Source: Glaciecola sp028401415
GTDB taxonomy: Bacteria > Pseudomonadota > Gammaproteobacteria > Enterobacterales > Alteromonadaceae
Length of the DNA stretch: 64,000 nt
Assembly: GCF_028401415.2 (NCBI RefSeq)
Contig: NZ_CP171821.2
Location: 4,402,001 to 4,466,000, forward strand
Direction: 5' to 3'
The notes under the pieces were generated by a model. That model was not told where the DNA came from, did not search any database, and saw only the letters and a program-made list of their open reading frames with translations. Within the stretch, counting starts at the first letter, position 1; every line of letters begins with the position of its first letter. This document shows, piece by piece, positions 22,318 to 30,774 of the stretch. The position numbers and the translations under genes are program-made.

Positions 22318-23016
22318 ATGCCAATGTATTTACTCAGTCGATTTGTTTTGCTTTCACTTCTTATCCTTGTCTCTTACTTCTCAATGGCCTGCAAAGACGC
22401 TGTAGTATTGGTTCACGGCAATGGTGCTTATCCAAGTAGCTGGAATAATACATACAATTTGCTTCGTGCCAGTGGATATGAAGAAAATGAGATTGTCCGG
22501 CCTAGCTGGGGCAGTAAAACATGTGTTGCGTGCAACAATCACAGTGGCTCCGAAGAAAGCCCTGTTCGGCAAGCAATTTCAAATGCTATCGCGTTATCAT
22601 GTACCGGAAAAATTGACGTAGTCGGGCACTCAATGGGAGTGACGCTTGCCATTCAACAAATCGCCAAACTGAATGCGTCGGCTAGTGTCGATAGCTTTGT
22701 TGGAATAGCTGGCGCCGTCAGGGGTTTGAGAAGCTGTGGCTGGTATCCATTTAACGTTCCAAGCAGTACTTGCGGTAGAAATGGCCTCTCAATTAATAGT
22801 CCATTTTTGCGAAGCATATCAAATGTTTCAATTGCCTCTCGCGTATACAGTATCAAAAGTAACTTCGACCAAGTTGTCTGCGCTGGCGGGTCGTGTCGCA
22901 CCAGTGGCGTCCACAGTTCACAAATATTAGGAGAAACATCCAGTTTTACGCTAGCTTTGGGCCATTTTGGACTTCAGACCGATACAGCAGCGATACAGCT
23001 TCAGCTTATCCTTTAG
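22318..23016 (+). CDS. secreted lipase/esterase-like alpha/beta hydrolase
   Basis: A protein of about 232 aa with a hydrophobic N-terminal signal (about 20 residues, ending near SMA). The oxyanion-hole motif is VVLVHGNGAYPSSW, and the nucleophile elbow GHSMG holds the catalytic serine. The family resembles class 2 lipases (LipA/EstA type). Several cysteine pairs (CVACNN, CGWYPF..STCG, VCAGGSC) suggest disulfides and an extracytoplasmic location. GTG 22312, ATG 22318 and ATG 22324 are all in frame and no clear ribosome-binding site is seen. Substrate is not determinable. Confidence 0.75.
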   Translation: MPMYLLSRFVLLSLLILVSYFSMACKDAVVLVHGNGAYPSSWNNTYNLLRASGYEENEIVRPSWGSKTCVACNNHSGSEESPVRQAISNAIALSCTGKIDVVGHSMGVTLAIQQIAKLNASASVDSFVGIAGAVRGLRSCGWYPFNVPSSTCGRNGLSINSPFLRSISNVSIASRVYSIKSNFDQVVCAGGSCRTSGVHSSQILGETSSFTLALGHFGLQTDTAAIQLQLIL

Positions 23017-23029
23017 GACAGAGAAGCTA

Positions 23030-23052
23030 CGGCTTATCCCGAGCTGAGGTTA
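23030..23052. repeat. solo end of the MITE-like repeat
   Basis: Matches the 23-bp terminal repeat of the 3096-3294 element at about 20 of 23 positions (core CTTATCCCGAG.TGAGGTTA). Its last bases form the stop codon of the permease gene on the minus strand. No partner end was found nearby. Confidence 0.55.
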
Positions 23053-24552
23053 ACTAAAGCTTATTGCAACCGCTAAGCACATTGTGGCTAAGGCCAAGCC
23101 AATCAAAGTGAAAAAGAACTTCCACACAAACTTAAACCAGACACTCCAATCAATTCTCGCCACCCCCAGGCAACCAATCAGCGAGGCTGACGTTGGGATA
23201 ATGATGTTGCTGAGGCCATCTCCAAGTTGAAATGCCAATACGGCAATCTGTCGACTTAAGCCAACTAGATCCGACAACGGCGCCATTAGCGGCATGGTGA
23301 TAGCTGCTTGACCAGAGCCTGAAGCCACAAAAAAGTTGAATGAGGCTTGGAATATGAGCATTGCAGAAGCATTTAAGTAAGCGCCTGTATCATCAATTGC
23401 ACTGCTTGCGTAAAATAAAATAGTGTTGAGCACCGATGCCTGAGTGACGTCATCTCCTCCAAGCACAAGAACAATGCCTTTAGCCATGCCAACGATTAGG
23501 GCAGCGGGCAGTAAATCTTTGGCGCCTTGTTGAAAGGCATCGGAAATATCGTTCGCGCGCATGCGTTGACCGACAAGCGCGATTACACCGCATAGCACGC
23601 CGATACAAAAAAACTGCGTTGCGATTTCTGGAATATAGTAAGCGTGTTCGACGACTCCCCATATGACCCAAGCAATACCGATAAAAAAGGTAATAAGAAT
23701 CGCACTGTCTATTCTATTGAAGCTGGAAACAATCTGAGTTTGCTGCTGTTTAAAAAAAGCATTGCTTTTGATTGAAGGTGAAAGCTCAGGTCGGCGTTTC
23801 ACGCGTTTGGCGTGCCATAAGGTAAATGCCAAACCCACAGCGGTAAACACTAGCCATATTGCCATCCTAAACTCTTGACCCGAAAGCAAAGGCACGTCGG
23901 CGATACCTTGGGCAATAGCGACGGAAAACGGATTCATCCAACTAGTTGCGAAGCCAATTTGGGTTGCTACATAAGTCACAAGCACGCCAGTAACGGCATC
24001 ATACCCAAGCGCAATCATCAGCGGAACTAGAATGATACAAAATGCGATAGCTTCTTCACCCATCCCAAAGATTGCCCCACCCAGTGAAAACAAGATAAAA
24101 AGCAATGGAATGATGAGGCCTTGCGCCTTTTGGGTTCTATCAATGAGTGCCAAGATGCCATTATTGATAGCACCTGTCTGCATGATAATGCCAAAAGCAC
24201 CGCCAACTACTAAAATGAAGGCAACCACGCCTACAGCAGAGCCGTACTTATTGCCTGAGACTAAGCCTTCAAAGGCATAGTTCATAGCGCCCATGGCATC
24301 GCCAGTTGCAAATAGGCTGATGCCTTCACTTGCCTCCACAAACTCAAAGCTATCGCTTTTAATCAGGGTGCGCTGCTCGAGCTTACCGTCGATCATTTTT
24401 TCGACAAGATGGGTCTCAAATTTTCCTTGCGGTAAAATGTAAGTTAGGGCACTTGCGCACACAATCACAAAAAATAAGATCACGAAAGCATCAGGCATCC
24501 GAGAAGATAGTTGAGTGGCTTGCGACTTTAATGAGCGTTGTGCTTGTGACAT
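23050..24552 (-). CDS. YfcC/DcuC-superfamily membrane permease
   Basis: A 500-aa polytopic inner-membrane protein with about 11-12 hydrophobic segments. The N-terminal RMPDAFVILFFVIVCASALTYILPQG and the FGMGEEAIAFCIILVPLMIALGYD stretch are typical of the YfcC (C4-dicarboxylate/basic amino acid antiporter-like) family. Family members are predicted to move amino acids or dipeptides. It lies 42 bp after the TonB-dependent receptor gene on the same strand, probably in one operon, opposite a cyanophycinase. I infer uptake of peptides or amino acids released by that enzyme. Confidence 0.8.
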   Translation of the reverse strand: MSQAQRSLKSQATQLSSRMPDAFVILFFVIVCASALTYILPQGKFETHLVEKMIDGKLEQRTLIKSDSFEFVEASEGISLFATGDAMGAMNYAFEGLVSGNKYGSAVGVVAFILVVGGAFGIIMQTGAINNGILALIDRTQKAQGLIIPLLFILFSLGGAIFGMGEEAIAFCIILVPLMIALGYDAVTGVLVTYVATQIGFATSWMNPFSVAIAQGIADVPLLSGQEFRMAIWLVFTAVGLAFTLWHAKRVKRRPELSPSIKSNAFFKQQQTQIVSSFNRIDSAILITFFIGIAWVIWGVVEHAYYIPEIATQFFCIGVLCGVIALVGQRMRANDISDAFQQGAKDLLPAALIVGMAKGIVLVLGGDDVTQASVLNTILFYASSAIDDTGAYLNASAMLIFQASFNFFVASGSGQAAITMPLMAPLSDLVGLSRQIAVLAFQLGDGLSNIIIPTSASLIGCLGVARIDWSVWFKFVWKFFFTLIGLALATMCLAVAISFS

Positions 24553-24594
24553 CGTGATTTATTGCGCCTGTTTTAGAGCAATCGACACCTATCG

Positions 24595-27546
24595 CTAGAA
24601 GCGATAGGTAGCAGAGAGCGTATAACGTCTTCCAAATGGATCGTGATTAAAACTATCATAGCCTCTGGACGTTCCATACGCGACTGGCGCATCTTTATCC
24701 AATAGATTTTCAATTCGAAGCCGGATGTCAAGGTTGTCAAAATAATAACCCGCACTAAAATCGAGTGTGGTAAACGACTCAATAGTTCTGCGATCCTCAT
24801 CGTCTATCTCACCAAGAGCTTGAAGCTCTTCAAGTTCTCGAGAGCGAAGTCGGATCGTATCATCTTCATATTCGCCCGTGATAAATAGCGTAAAACCGGC
24901 AAACCAATCGTCGGTAACGACGAAAACTTCTGCATTGGCAACGGTCTTGGGATATTGAAAGCTACCTGCCAACTGCTCTATTTGGTCTGATCCGGGAATA
25001 TTTCGCTCAAAGCTGATATAACGAGTTCCGTCAAAGGATAACTCTAAATCATATGAGCTGAACTCGAAGCGCTGGAAGAAGGAAATGTCTATTCCGCTTA
25101 GCTCTTGTGTTCCCGTATTATCGAGCAGAAGTACATGATCGCGAAACAGCGGAAGTTCTTCGAATCTAGGGTTTTCAAAGAAGATCCATTCATCAAGAAT
25201 TTCAGATAGATTTGCGCCATCTTCTTCAATGGTTCTGCCATTAGTATCAGTATAGTCGCACAAGAAGGGGTCGTAGCTTATGCCGATTTCGCCCTCTTGC
25301 AACACGCCGCAATGGCGTAAGCTAGCATCTGTGATTGCGGCGGCAAGCACGCCAGTCATATTGGTATCGACTAGATCTTCATGTTCAAAGGCCCAATAAT
25401 CAATCGTGATATCGGTATTTTCAGTAGGACTATATGCGATACCCAAACTATACGACTCCGACTCCTCTGGCTGCAGATTTGGATTACCAAGCTCCAGCAC
25501 ATTGTTGCCGCGTATAATGTTGTCGCCTTCACAATATAAATCGGCCACCTGCTGATTAGCGCCACAATCAAAGCTGGCGCGAGTGGTCCTTAATTGCACA
25601 CCTGCCTGAGTCAGTGAAGGCGCCCTAAAGGCCGTTGACCATGAGCCTCGCACGATTAGGTTTTCCGCAGGGCGCAAACTAAAGCTCACTTTCGGATTAA
25701 AGCTACTGCCAAAATCGTTGTAATCGTCAAATCGACCTGCCATATTTACATCTAAATAATCAGCGAGGGGGATCTGAAACTCTGCAAATGCGCCCCATTG
25801 GGTTCTTGAGGCTTCTGAAAAGCTTGAACCGAAGCCGAAAACATCGACTAAATAGTCGTTTTCAGCGCGTGCCCTAGAATTTTCAGAGGGCACATCAGAA
25901 ATTTCTTCTCGCCGAATTTCTGCGCCAAATGCGGCTGAAACCATGCGGCCATTAAATTCAAATAGCTCACCATTTATCGTTGCATCCCAACCGTATAATT
26001 CGCTAGTGCCATCTCTTGTCGGAAACGCTTGAGAAGCCGCCAAAATGGCAAGATTGTCGGGCGAGCGATTATCGAAAGGATTATAAATACCGAGCAAGGT
26101 GGAGCCCGCGCAATTAAGTGTGTCGCTGCTACGGTCATAACTTGCAATATCACCATTGGCGCATAGCTCACCTGCCAAACCAGCATGATATTGATAGCGA
26201 TTATAAATACCGGCCGTTGCCACTTGCTCAGATTCTGAGCGAGAAAGCGTGATACCGCTTCGCCAGTCCCAATCGTCGAATGAGCCACTCAGTTGAGATA
26301 CCAAGCGCATGGCTTGAGTATCGATTTCAACTGTGCGAGGGTCAGAGAAGCGTGCATCGAACATGAAGCCGAATAGTTCACGACCTGCAGGCGTGTCAAA
26401 AGGGTCTATGAAAAGGTCGTCTATTGTTGCAAAATTTGCGGGCAGTGTGTCTAGGATTGACTCATCAACAAAAGGCCCCTCTCGATCGTCAACCCTATTA
26501 ATGGGGGAGGGACGCGAGACGGATGTGGATGAGCTGCTTGAAAATAAAAAGTCAGTTGAAAAATCAATGTCACCAAAAGCCGTATTGTAGATAAAACCGG
26601 CGGATACACTCTCAAGCGGCGTTTCGAGCCAATCATCTTCGTTATTGTAATATGCGCAGATGGTTTCTCCGAATTCAGTTGTCACTAATGGGCTAGAGCA
26701 CGCAGGATTACCAATTTCGTCACCAGAACGGGTTGAACCAAAGTAAATATTAGGCGTGTTTTTTGGTAGATAAGAGTAGCTGCTTTGAAGAACAGGCGTG
26801 GCGGTAATTTCACGATTCGTGGCTTCAATTTCCTGTCGATTAAAGTAATCAGCGAACACTGATAAGTTGCCATCACCCAATTTCATTCCGTAAAAGGCTT
26901 GCAGGCTAATCTCATCTTCGTTAGCGGATATGTCCGATTGGCCATACTGCGCGCTTAGTTCAAAACCTTCAAAATCGTCTTTGAGAATATAGTTAATTAC
27001 GCCAGCTACTGCATCGGCGCCGTAGATAGCGGACGCACCCGTTGCCAATATTTCAATGCGTTCAATGGCAGATAGTGGAATGCTGTTGATGTCCACAAAG
27101 TTTTCGGTACCTGATGCAAATGAGCTAGCGGCGATGCGCCTGCCATTGACTAGTGTAAGTGTTGATGAGGGGCCCATTCCGCGCAAGGCTGCCGTTGCCT
27201 GCCCTGGTGGAGTACTAGTAGAGGTTGCGCCGCTTTGTGCGGTGGTAAAAGAGCTCGTTCCACCACGGGTTTGGTTGACGGTGCGCATCAATTCCGTCAG
27301 CGTATTAAAACCAGAACGTTGAATATCTTCGGCGCTGATGACGGTGAGAGGTTGAGAACCTTCTAAATCGACGCCGCGAATGTTTGAGCCAGTGACACTA
27401 ATCACTTCGATTTCGCTAGCTTCTTCGGTAGCCTGATTGACTTCGTTGATTTGGCTGTCGTTTTGAGTTTGAGCAAGCACTGACGCATGCGGGTATAAGC
27501 TTAGACCTGCGACGGAAAGCGCAAGCGCGATTGAATGCAGTTTCAT
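24595..27546 (-). CDS. TonB-dependent outer-membrane receptor
   Basis: A receptor of 983 aa with a signal peptide (ending SVLAQ, about residue 26). A plug domain (EIEVISVTGSNIRGV, then SGFNTLTELMRTV) is followed by a long beta-barrel ending RRYTLSATYRF. Such receptors import nutrients across the outer membrane with TonB energy. The internal NPNLQPEESESY motif is typical of oligomer-substrate receptors. ATG 27546 is preferred over 27561 because GGAAG lies about nine bases before it. It is divergent from a cyanophycinase and co-directional with a permease, so I infer a peptide ligand. Confidence 0.92.
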   Translation of the reverse strand: MKLHSIALALSVAGLSLYPHASVLAQTQNDSQINEVNQATEEASEIEVISVTGSNIRGVDLEGSQPLTVISAEDIQRSGFNTLTELMRTVNQTRGGTSSFTTAQSGATSTSTPPGQATAALRGMGPSSTLTLVNGRRIAASSFASGTENFVDINSIPLSAIERIEILATGASAIYGADAVAGVINYILKDDFEGFELSAQYGQSDISANEDEISLQAFYGMKLGDGNLSVFADYFNRQEIEATNREITATPVLQSSYSYLPKNTPNIYFGSTRSGDEIGNPACSSPLVTTEFGETICAYYNNEDDWLETPLESVSAGFIYNTAFGDIDFSTDFLFSSSSSTSVSRPSPINRVDDREGPFVDESILDTLPANFATIDDLFIDPFDTPAGRELFGFMFDARFSDPRTVEIDTQAMRLVSQLSGSFDDWDWRSGITLSRSESEQVATAGIYNRYQYHAGLAGELCANGDIASYDRSSDTLNCAGSTLLGIYNPFDNRSPDNLAILAASQAFPTRDGTSELYGWDATINGELFEFNGRMVSAAFGAEIRREEISDVPSENSRARAENDYLVDVFGFGSSFSEASRTQWGAFAEFQIPLADYLDVNMAGRFDDYNDFGSSFNPKVSFSLRPAENLIVRGSWSTAFRAPSLTQAGVQLRTTRASFDCGANQQVADLYCEGDNIIRGNNVLELGNPNLQPEESESYSLGIAYSPTENTDITIDYWAFEHEDLVDTNMTGVLAAAITDASLRHCGVLQEGEIGISYDPFLCDYTDTNGRTIEEDGANLSEILDEWIFFENPRFEELPLFRDHVLLLDNTGTQELSGIDISFFQRFEFSSYDLELSFDGTRYISFERNIPGSDQIEQLAGSFQYPKTVANAEVFVVTDDWFAGFTLFITGEYEDDTIRLRSRELEELQALGEIDDEDRRTIESFTTLDFSAGYYFDNLDIRLRIENLLDKDAPVAYGTSRGYDSFNHDPFGRRYTLSATYRF

Positions 27547-27958
27547 AAGATGTTCTTCCATTTGAAATATGAGCTGATTGAAAAATGCGCCTGCAAAATT
27601 TTTATAAATTTATGAATTGTATTGAGTACAGCGCAGATGTTCCTGAGCGACAGGAATGATTAGCAAATAGAAATTGGCCTACTCGTCAAACCATTCTGAC
27701 AAATAGTAATTTTGATAGCGATACATGCTTAAGTTGGCTGCTTTTTTGATCATGTTTTTCGATTGACGTTTGCTTTATGCTATCAGTGCGATACTGATAA
27801 CAAAGCACAACGCAACGTTCCTCTTATTAGCGCCAAATGCCCTTGTTAAACAGTGACTCTGAAAACAAAAGCTTTGCACGCAAAGCAGAAAATCGAGCGA
27901 AATTTGTCGATTGACTTCCTATAAGAATACCCATTAGTGTAAAAGAAAGTCAAATTCA
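27547..27958. promoter_or_regulatory. divergent control region with two palindromes
   Basis: A 412-bp region between the receptor and the cyanophycinase. It holds a perfect palindrome TATCAGT-N5-ACTGATA at 27781-27799 and a smaller one, TTCCTG-N5-CAGGAA, at 27640-27656. Both could be regulator sites for the divergent genes. A possible promoter toward the cyanophycinase has TTGACT near 27911. No ORF of note was found. Confidence 0.5.
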
Positions 27959-29908
27959 GTGCGCAAAACTTTGCCTTTGTTAGCGTATTTGTTCAACTCT
28001 TCTGTCGCCGTAATATGGTTAAAAAACATTATGATGTGTGAAATTCTCAGGTATAAACACGCTGTTAAAAATGTGAACGCCCAACGAAAAAAGTATATTA
28101 ATATCTTAATGTTACCACTGTATTTGTGGTTGGCGGGGCACGCTCAAGCCGCACAACAAAAAGAGTATCAGCTTTTGCTGGCAGGCGGGGCACTAAACAC
28201 TTGTTCAAGTCTGTCGCAGCATAATTGCACTCATTCTCGTTTAAACAGTGACTCGACGTCGCCGCTTCGCCAGCAAATGCTTTATGAGATTAGCGATAAG
28301 CGCATAGAGGCTTTAGAGGTATTAGTTGAAAAGCAATGGATAGACGAGGGCTCAGCCGAGCTTAATCATGTTTCTTCGGTATTAAGAAATGGCTTACAAA
28401 CTAGCCTGAGCAAAGCGGCCCTGACTCGTTCTGAATTATTTGATTACTTTGACCATATGAATATTCTAGACGCGGTAAAGGCGCTTCCTGATCCTGCATA
28501 CTTTGCATTGTTGGATCATTTGGAGCATCAGCAATTAGACTCACAAGGCAATCGACTTCGTGAACTGGCCGATGTGAATCAAAACACAAATCACTTTTCG
28601 GCAAGAATTTATCAGCGCTTCGCTGAGCAAGTGCGTTTAAAAGCAACGCGTTTAGGTCAAAATCCACACATTTTAGTGGCCACGTCATCGTCAAGAGATG
28701 CGTTTGAAGTTGCAGATTTTTATGAGAGTGCATTTGAATCGCTAGGCATCGAAGCGACATGGTTTCCAGTCGATCAAGCCCTTGCCTATGCGCTTTCAAA
28801 CAAAGATTTACAGCCAGATACCTGTGAGAATTTACCCTCGATACGAGCGCGCTTTCATCTTTATGATCGAGAGCGTATTTACCCTCAACGAACGCAATTT
28901 CAAGAAAAGGTATGCAAGCAAAGCGAAATCTTACTTAAGCTTATTGAACGCAGCCAAGGAATGTTTTTCAATGGAGGTGATCAGAGCAAAACCCTAAACA
29001 GTTTGTTAAACAATAGGAGTTTGCCCTTAACTTTCTGGAAGCTAGTGCAGCAGCAGGTTCAAAACAATAACATGATTGTTGGCGGCACAAGCGCCGGAAC
29101 GGCGGTTCAGGCTGGAAACGTTTTTGCTAACAGACCGATTCCAATGATCACCAACGGCACAAGCGCGAGCGCAGTTAAACGAGGTCCGTTTCCAGCGCTA
29201 GCACCAAGTCAGCGATGTAGCTCAGATGCGTGTGATAATGGTCTGAACGCTGACGATTTAACCTACATGCCAAGAGGGGGCTCTGGATTATTTCACGTAG
29301 GGTTTTTGGATACGCATTTTTCTGAACGTGACCGAGAGGGGCGAATGATTGCGTTGGCGCTGACCAGCAAAAGTGCCCTTGCAGCGGGCGTTGATGAGAC
29401 GACTGCCTTACTTTATGCCAACGACAATACGACTATTCATTTGGAAGTGTTGGGTAAAAACGGCGTATTTTTGGTAGATGGCGACAATCACGTTCAGCAA
29501 ATCGTTAACAGTCCGGCACTCTCACAACGTCAGATGGCAGGTTTTGCTCACTTTCTAGTGGACGGAATGCGCGCAACGATACCCATCAACTCATTAGAGC
29601 GTGAGGCGAAAAACCAAGCGCCGATTCCCAAACTGGGTATGCTTGAATTAAATGAAAGCGGCGAACAGCAAGGATTTGAGATAGTCAGTGAACGCAAAGT
29701 GCTCTCTAAATTAGAACAGGGCGTTTGGCGTGATGTAACTCGGCAATATTGCGGCGGCACAGACGCGATTTCATTTAGTCTGTTTAATGCTTCATTTGTA
29801 CTTGCACCAGATGATACCACACGGTTTTTTGTTGATAGAGATCGTAAACATTGCGGATACACCTACTTACCATTTGTAATTGATTACAGTTCTTCTACAT
29901 CCCTTTAA
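27959..29908 (+). CDS. secreted cyanophycinase-like S51 peptidase, oversized
   Basis: A 649-aa protein whose core has the cyanophycinase signatures FFNGGDQSK and GGTSAGTAVQAG; the latter holds the catalytic serine (about residue 378). These enzymes cut cyanophycin to beta-Asp-Arg dipeptides. A signal-like helix (ILMLPLYLWLAGHAQA) ends near residue 64, so the GTG at 27959 may be too far upstream; ATG 28031 or GTG 28073 are alternatives. The protein is much longer than the cyanobacterial CphB of about 270 aa. The extra length is an insertion before the core (about 80-230) and a C-terminal domain. It is divergent from a receptor and permease. Confidence 0.82.
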   Translation: MRKTLPLLAYLFNSSVAVIWLKNIMMCEILRYKHAVKNVNAQRKKYINILMLPLYLWLAGHAQAAQQKEYQLLLAGGALNTCSSLSQHNCTHSRLNSDSTSPLRQQMLYEISDKRIEALEVLVEKQWIDEGSAELNHVSSVLRNGLQTSLSKAALTRSELFDYFDHMNILDAVKALPDPAYFALLDHLEHQQLDSQGNRLRELADVNQNTNHFSARIYQRFAEQVRLKATRLGQNPHILVATSSSRDAFEVADFYESAFESLGIEATWFPVDQALAYALSNKDLQPDTCENLPSIRARFHLYDRERIYPQRTQFQEKVCKQSEILLKLIERSQGMFFNGGDQSKTLNSLLNNRSLPLTFWKLVQQQVQNNNMIVGGTSAGTAVQAGNVFANRPIPMITNGTSASAVKRGPFPALAPSQRCSSDACDNGLNADDLTYMPRGGSGLFHVGFLDTHFSERDREGRMIALALTSKSALAAGVDETTALLYANDNTTIHLEVLGKNGVFLVDGDNHVQQIVNSPALSQRQMAGFAHFLVDGMRATIPINSLEREAKNQAPIPKLGMLELNESGEQQGFEIVSERKVLSKLEQGVWRDVTRQYCGGTDAISFSLFNASFVLAPDDTTRFFVDRDRKHCGYTYLPFVIDYSSSTSL

Positions 29909-30038
29909 TGGAAATGTGCTCGTCCGTCTGTTTTTAATGCGAAGCTTTTCGTGCTTTATCAGACATTAATCGCTATTATTTAAAGCACAAATCAAGTAAA
30001 ATCCCGCGCTCTTTTTTTGGTGTACTCGAGGGCAAATA

Positions 30039-30167
30039 ATGTCAGAAGATAAAGAATTTAAAGAAGTATTTAATTGGTGGTACTTTTTCGGTATTGTTGG
30101 CGCATTAGCAATATTCCCCCTCATGCATATCTTGGCAGGATGGTACGTTTTCTTTTTCAGCAACTAG
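30039..30167 (+). CDS. 42-aa single-helix membrane peptide upstream of apt
   Basis: A short ORF with GAGGG upstream of ATG 30039 and stop TAG at 30165-30167. It has a charged start (MSEDKEFKEVFN) followed by an aromatic-rich hydrophobic stretch (WWYFFGIVGALAIFPLMHI). It lies 69 bp before apt on the same strand. I do not know the family. Support is composition, ribosome-binding site and context. Confidence 0.5.
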   Translation: MSEDKEFKEVFNWWYFFGIVGALAIFPLMHILAGWYVFFFSN

Positions 30168-30235
30168 CGGCTATGTTTGTCAAGTATGCACACAGGCCGT
30201 AATTGCCTTTTTATGAATACTCACAAGGATTCACT

Positions 30236-30772
30236 GTGACACAAGAGATCATTAAATCAGCTGTAACAACCATTTCGGACTATCCAAAGCCTGGAATTTT
30301 GTTTAGAGATGTAACCAGCGTGCTAGCTAAGCACGATGCGTTTCAAGCGTGTATTGATATGCTAAAGCAAAATTATAATGGACAGCTCTTTGACAAAATT
30401 GTAGGCACAGAAGCCAGGGGTTTTTTATTTGGTGCGCCACTTGCCTTAGCGCTTGGCATTGGGTTTGTTCCTGTGAGAAAACCCAAAAAGTTGCCGCGAG
30501 AGACGATATCCGAATCGTATGAGCTTGAGTATGGCACTGATGAGCTCGAAATTCATAAAGATGCCATCAGCGCAGGTGACAATGTATTAATGATTGATGA
30601 TTTGCTAGCAACAGGCGGCACGATGGTGGCAACGGCTAATCTTATTCGTCGCTTAGGCGGTAATGCGGATCACGCCGGTTTTGTCATTTCATTGCCCGAC
30701 ATTGGCGGTCACAAACGACTCGAGGCTGCTGGTATCAAGCCTTATTGTATATGCGAGTTTGAAGGCGACTGA
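30236..30772 (+). CDS. apt: adenine phosphoribosyltransferase
   Basis: A 178-aa purine-salvage enzyme that converts adenine and PRPP to AMP. The PRPP-binding motif is VLMIDDLLATGGTM, and SDYPKPGILFRDVTSVL matches E. coli Apt near the N-terminus. GTG 30236 is chosen because AAGGA lies seven bases upstream; the longer TTG reading adds unconserved residues. Its stop is two bases before dnaX, continuing the conserved order apt-dnaX-ybaB-recR. Confidence 0.96.
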   Translation: MTQEIIKSAVTTISDYPKPGILFRDVTSVLAKHDAFQACIDMLKQNYNGQLFDKIVGTEARGFLFGAPLALALGIGFVPVRKPKKLPRETISESYELEYGTDELEIHKDAISAGDNVLMIDDLLATGGTMVATANLIRRLGGNADHAGFVISLPDIGGHKRLEAAGIKPYCICEFEGD

Positions 30773-30774
30773 GC

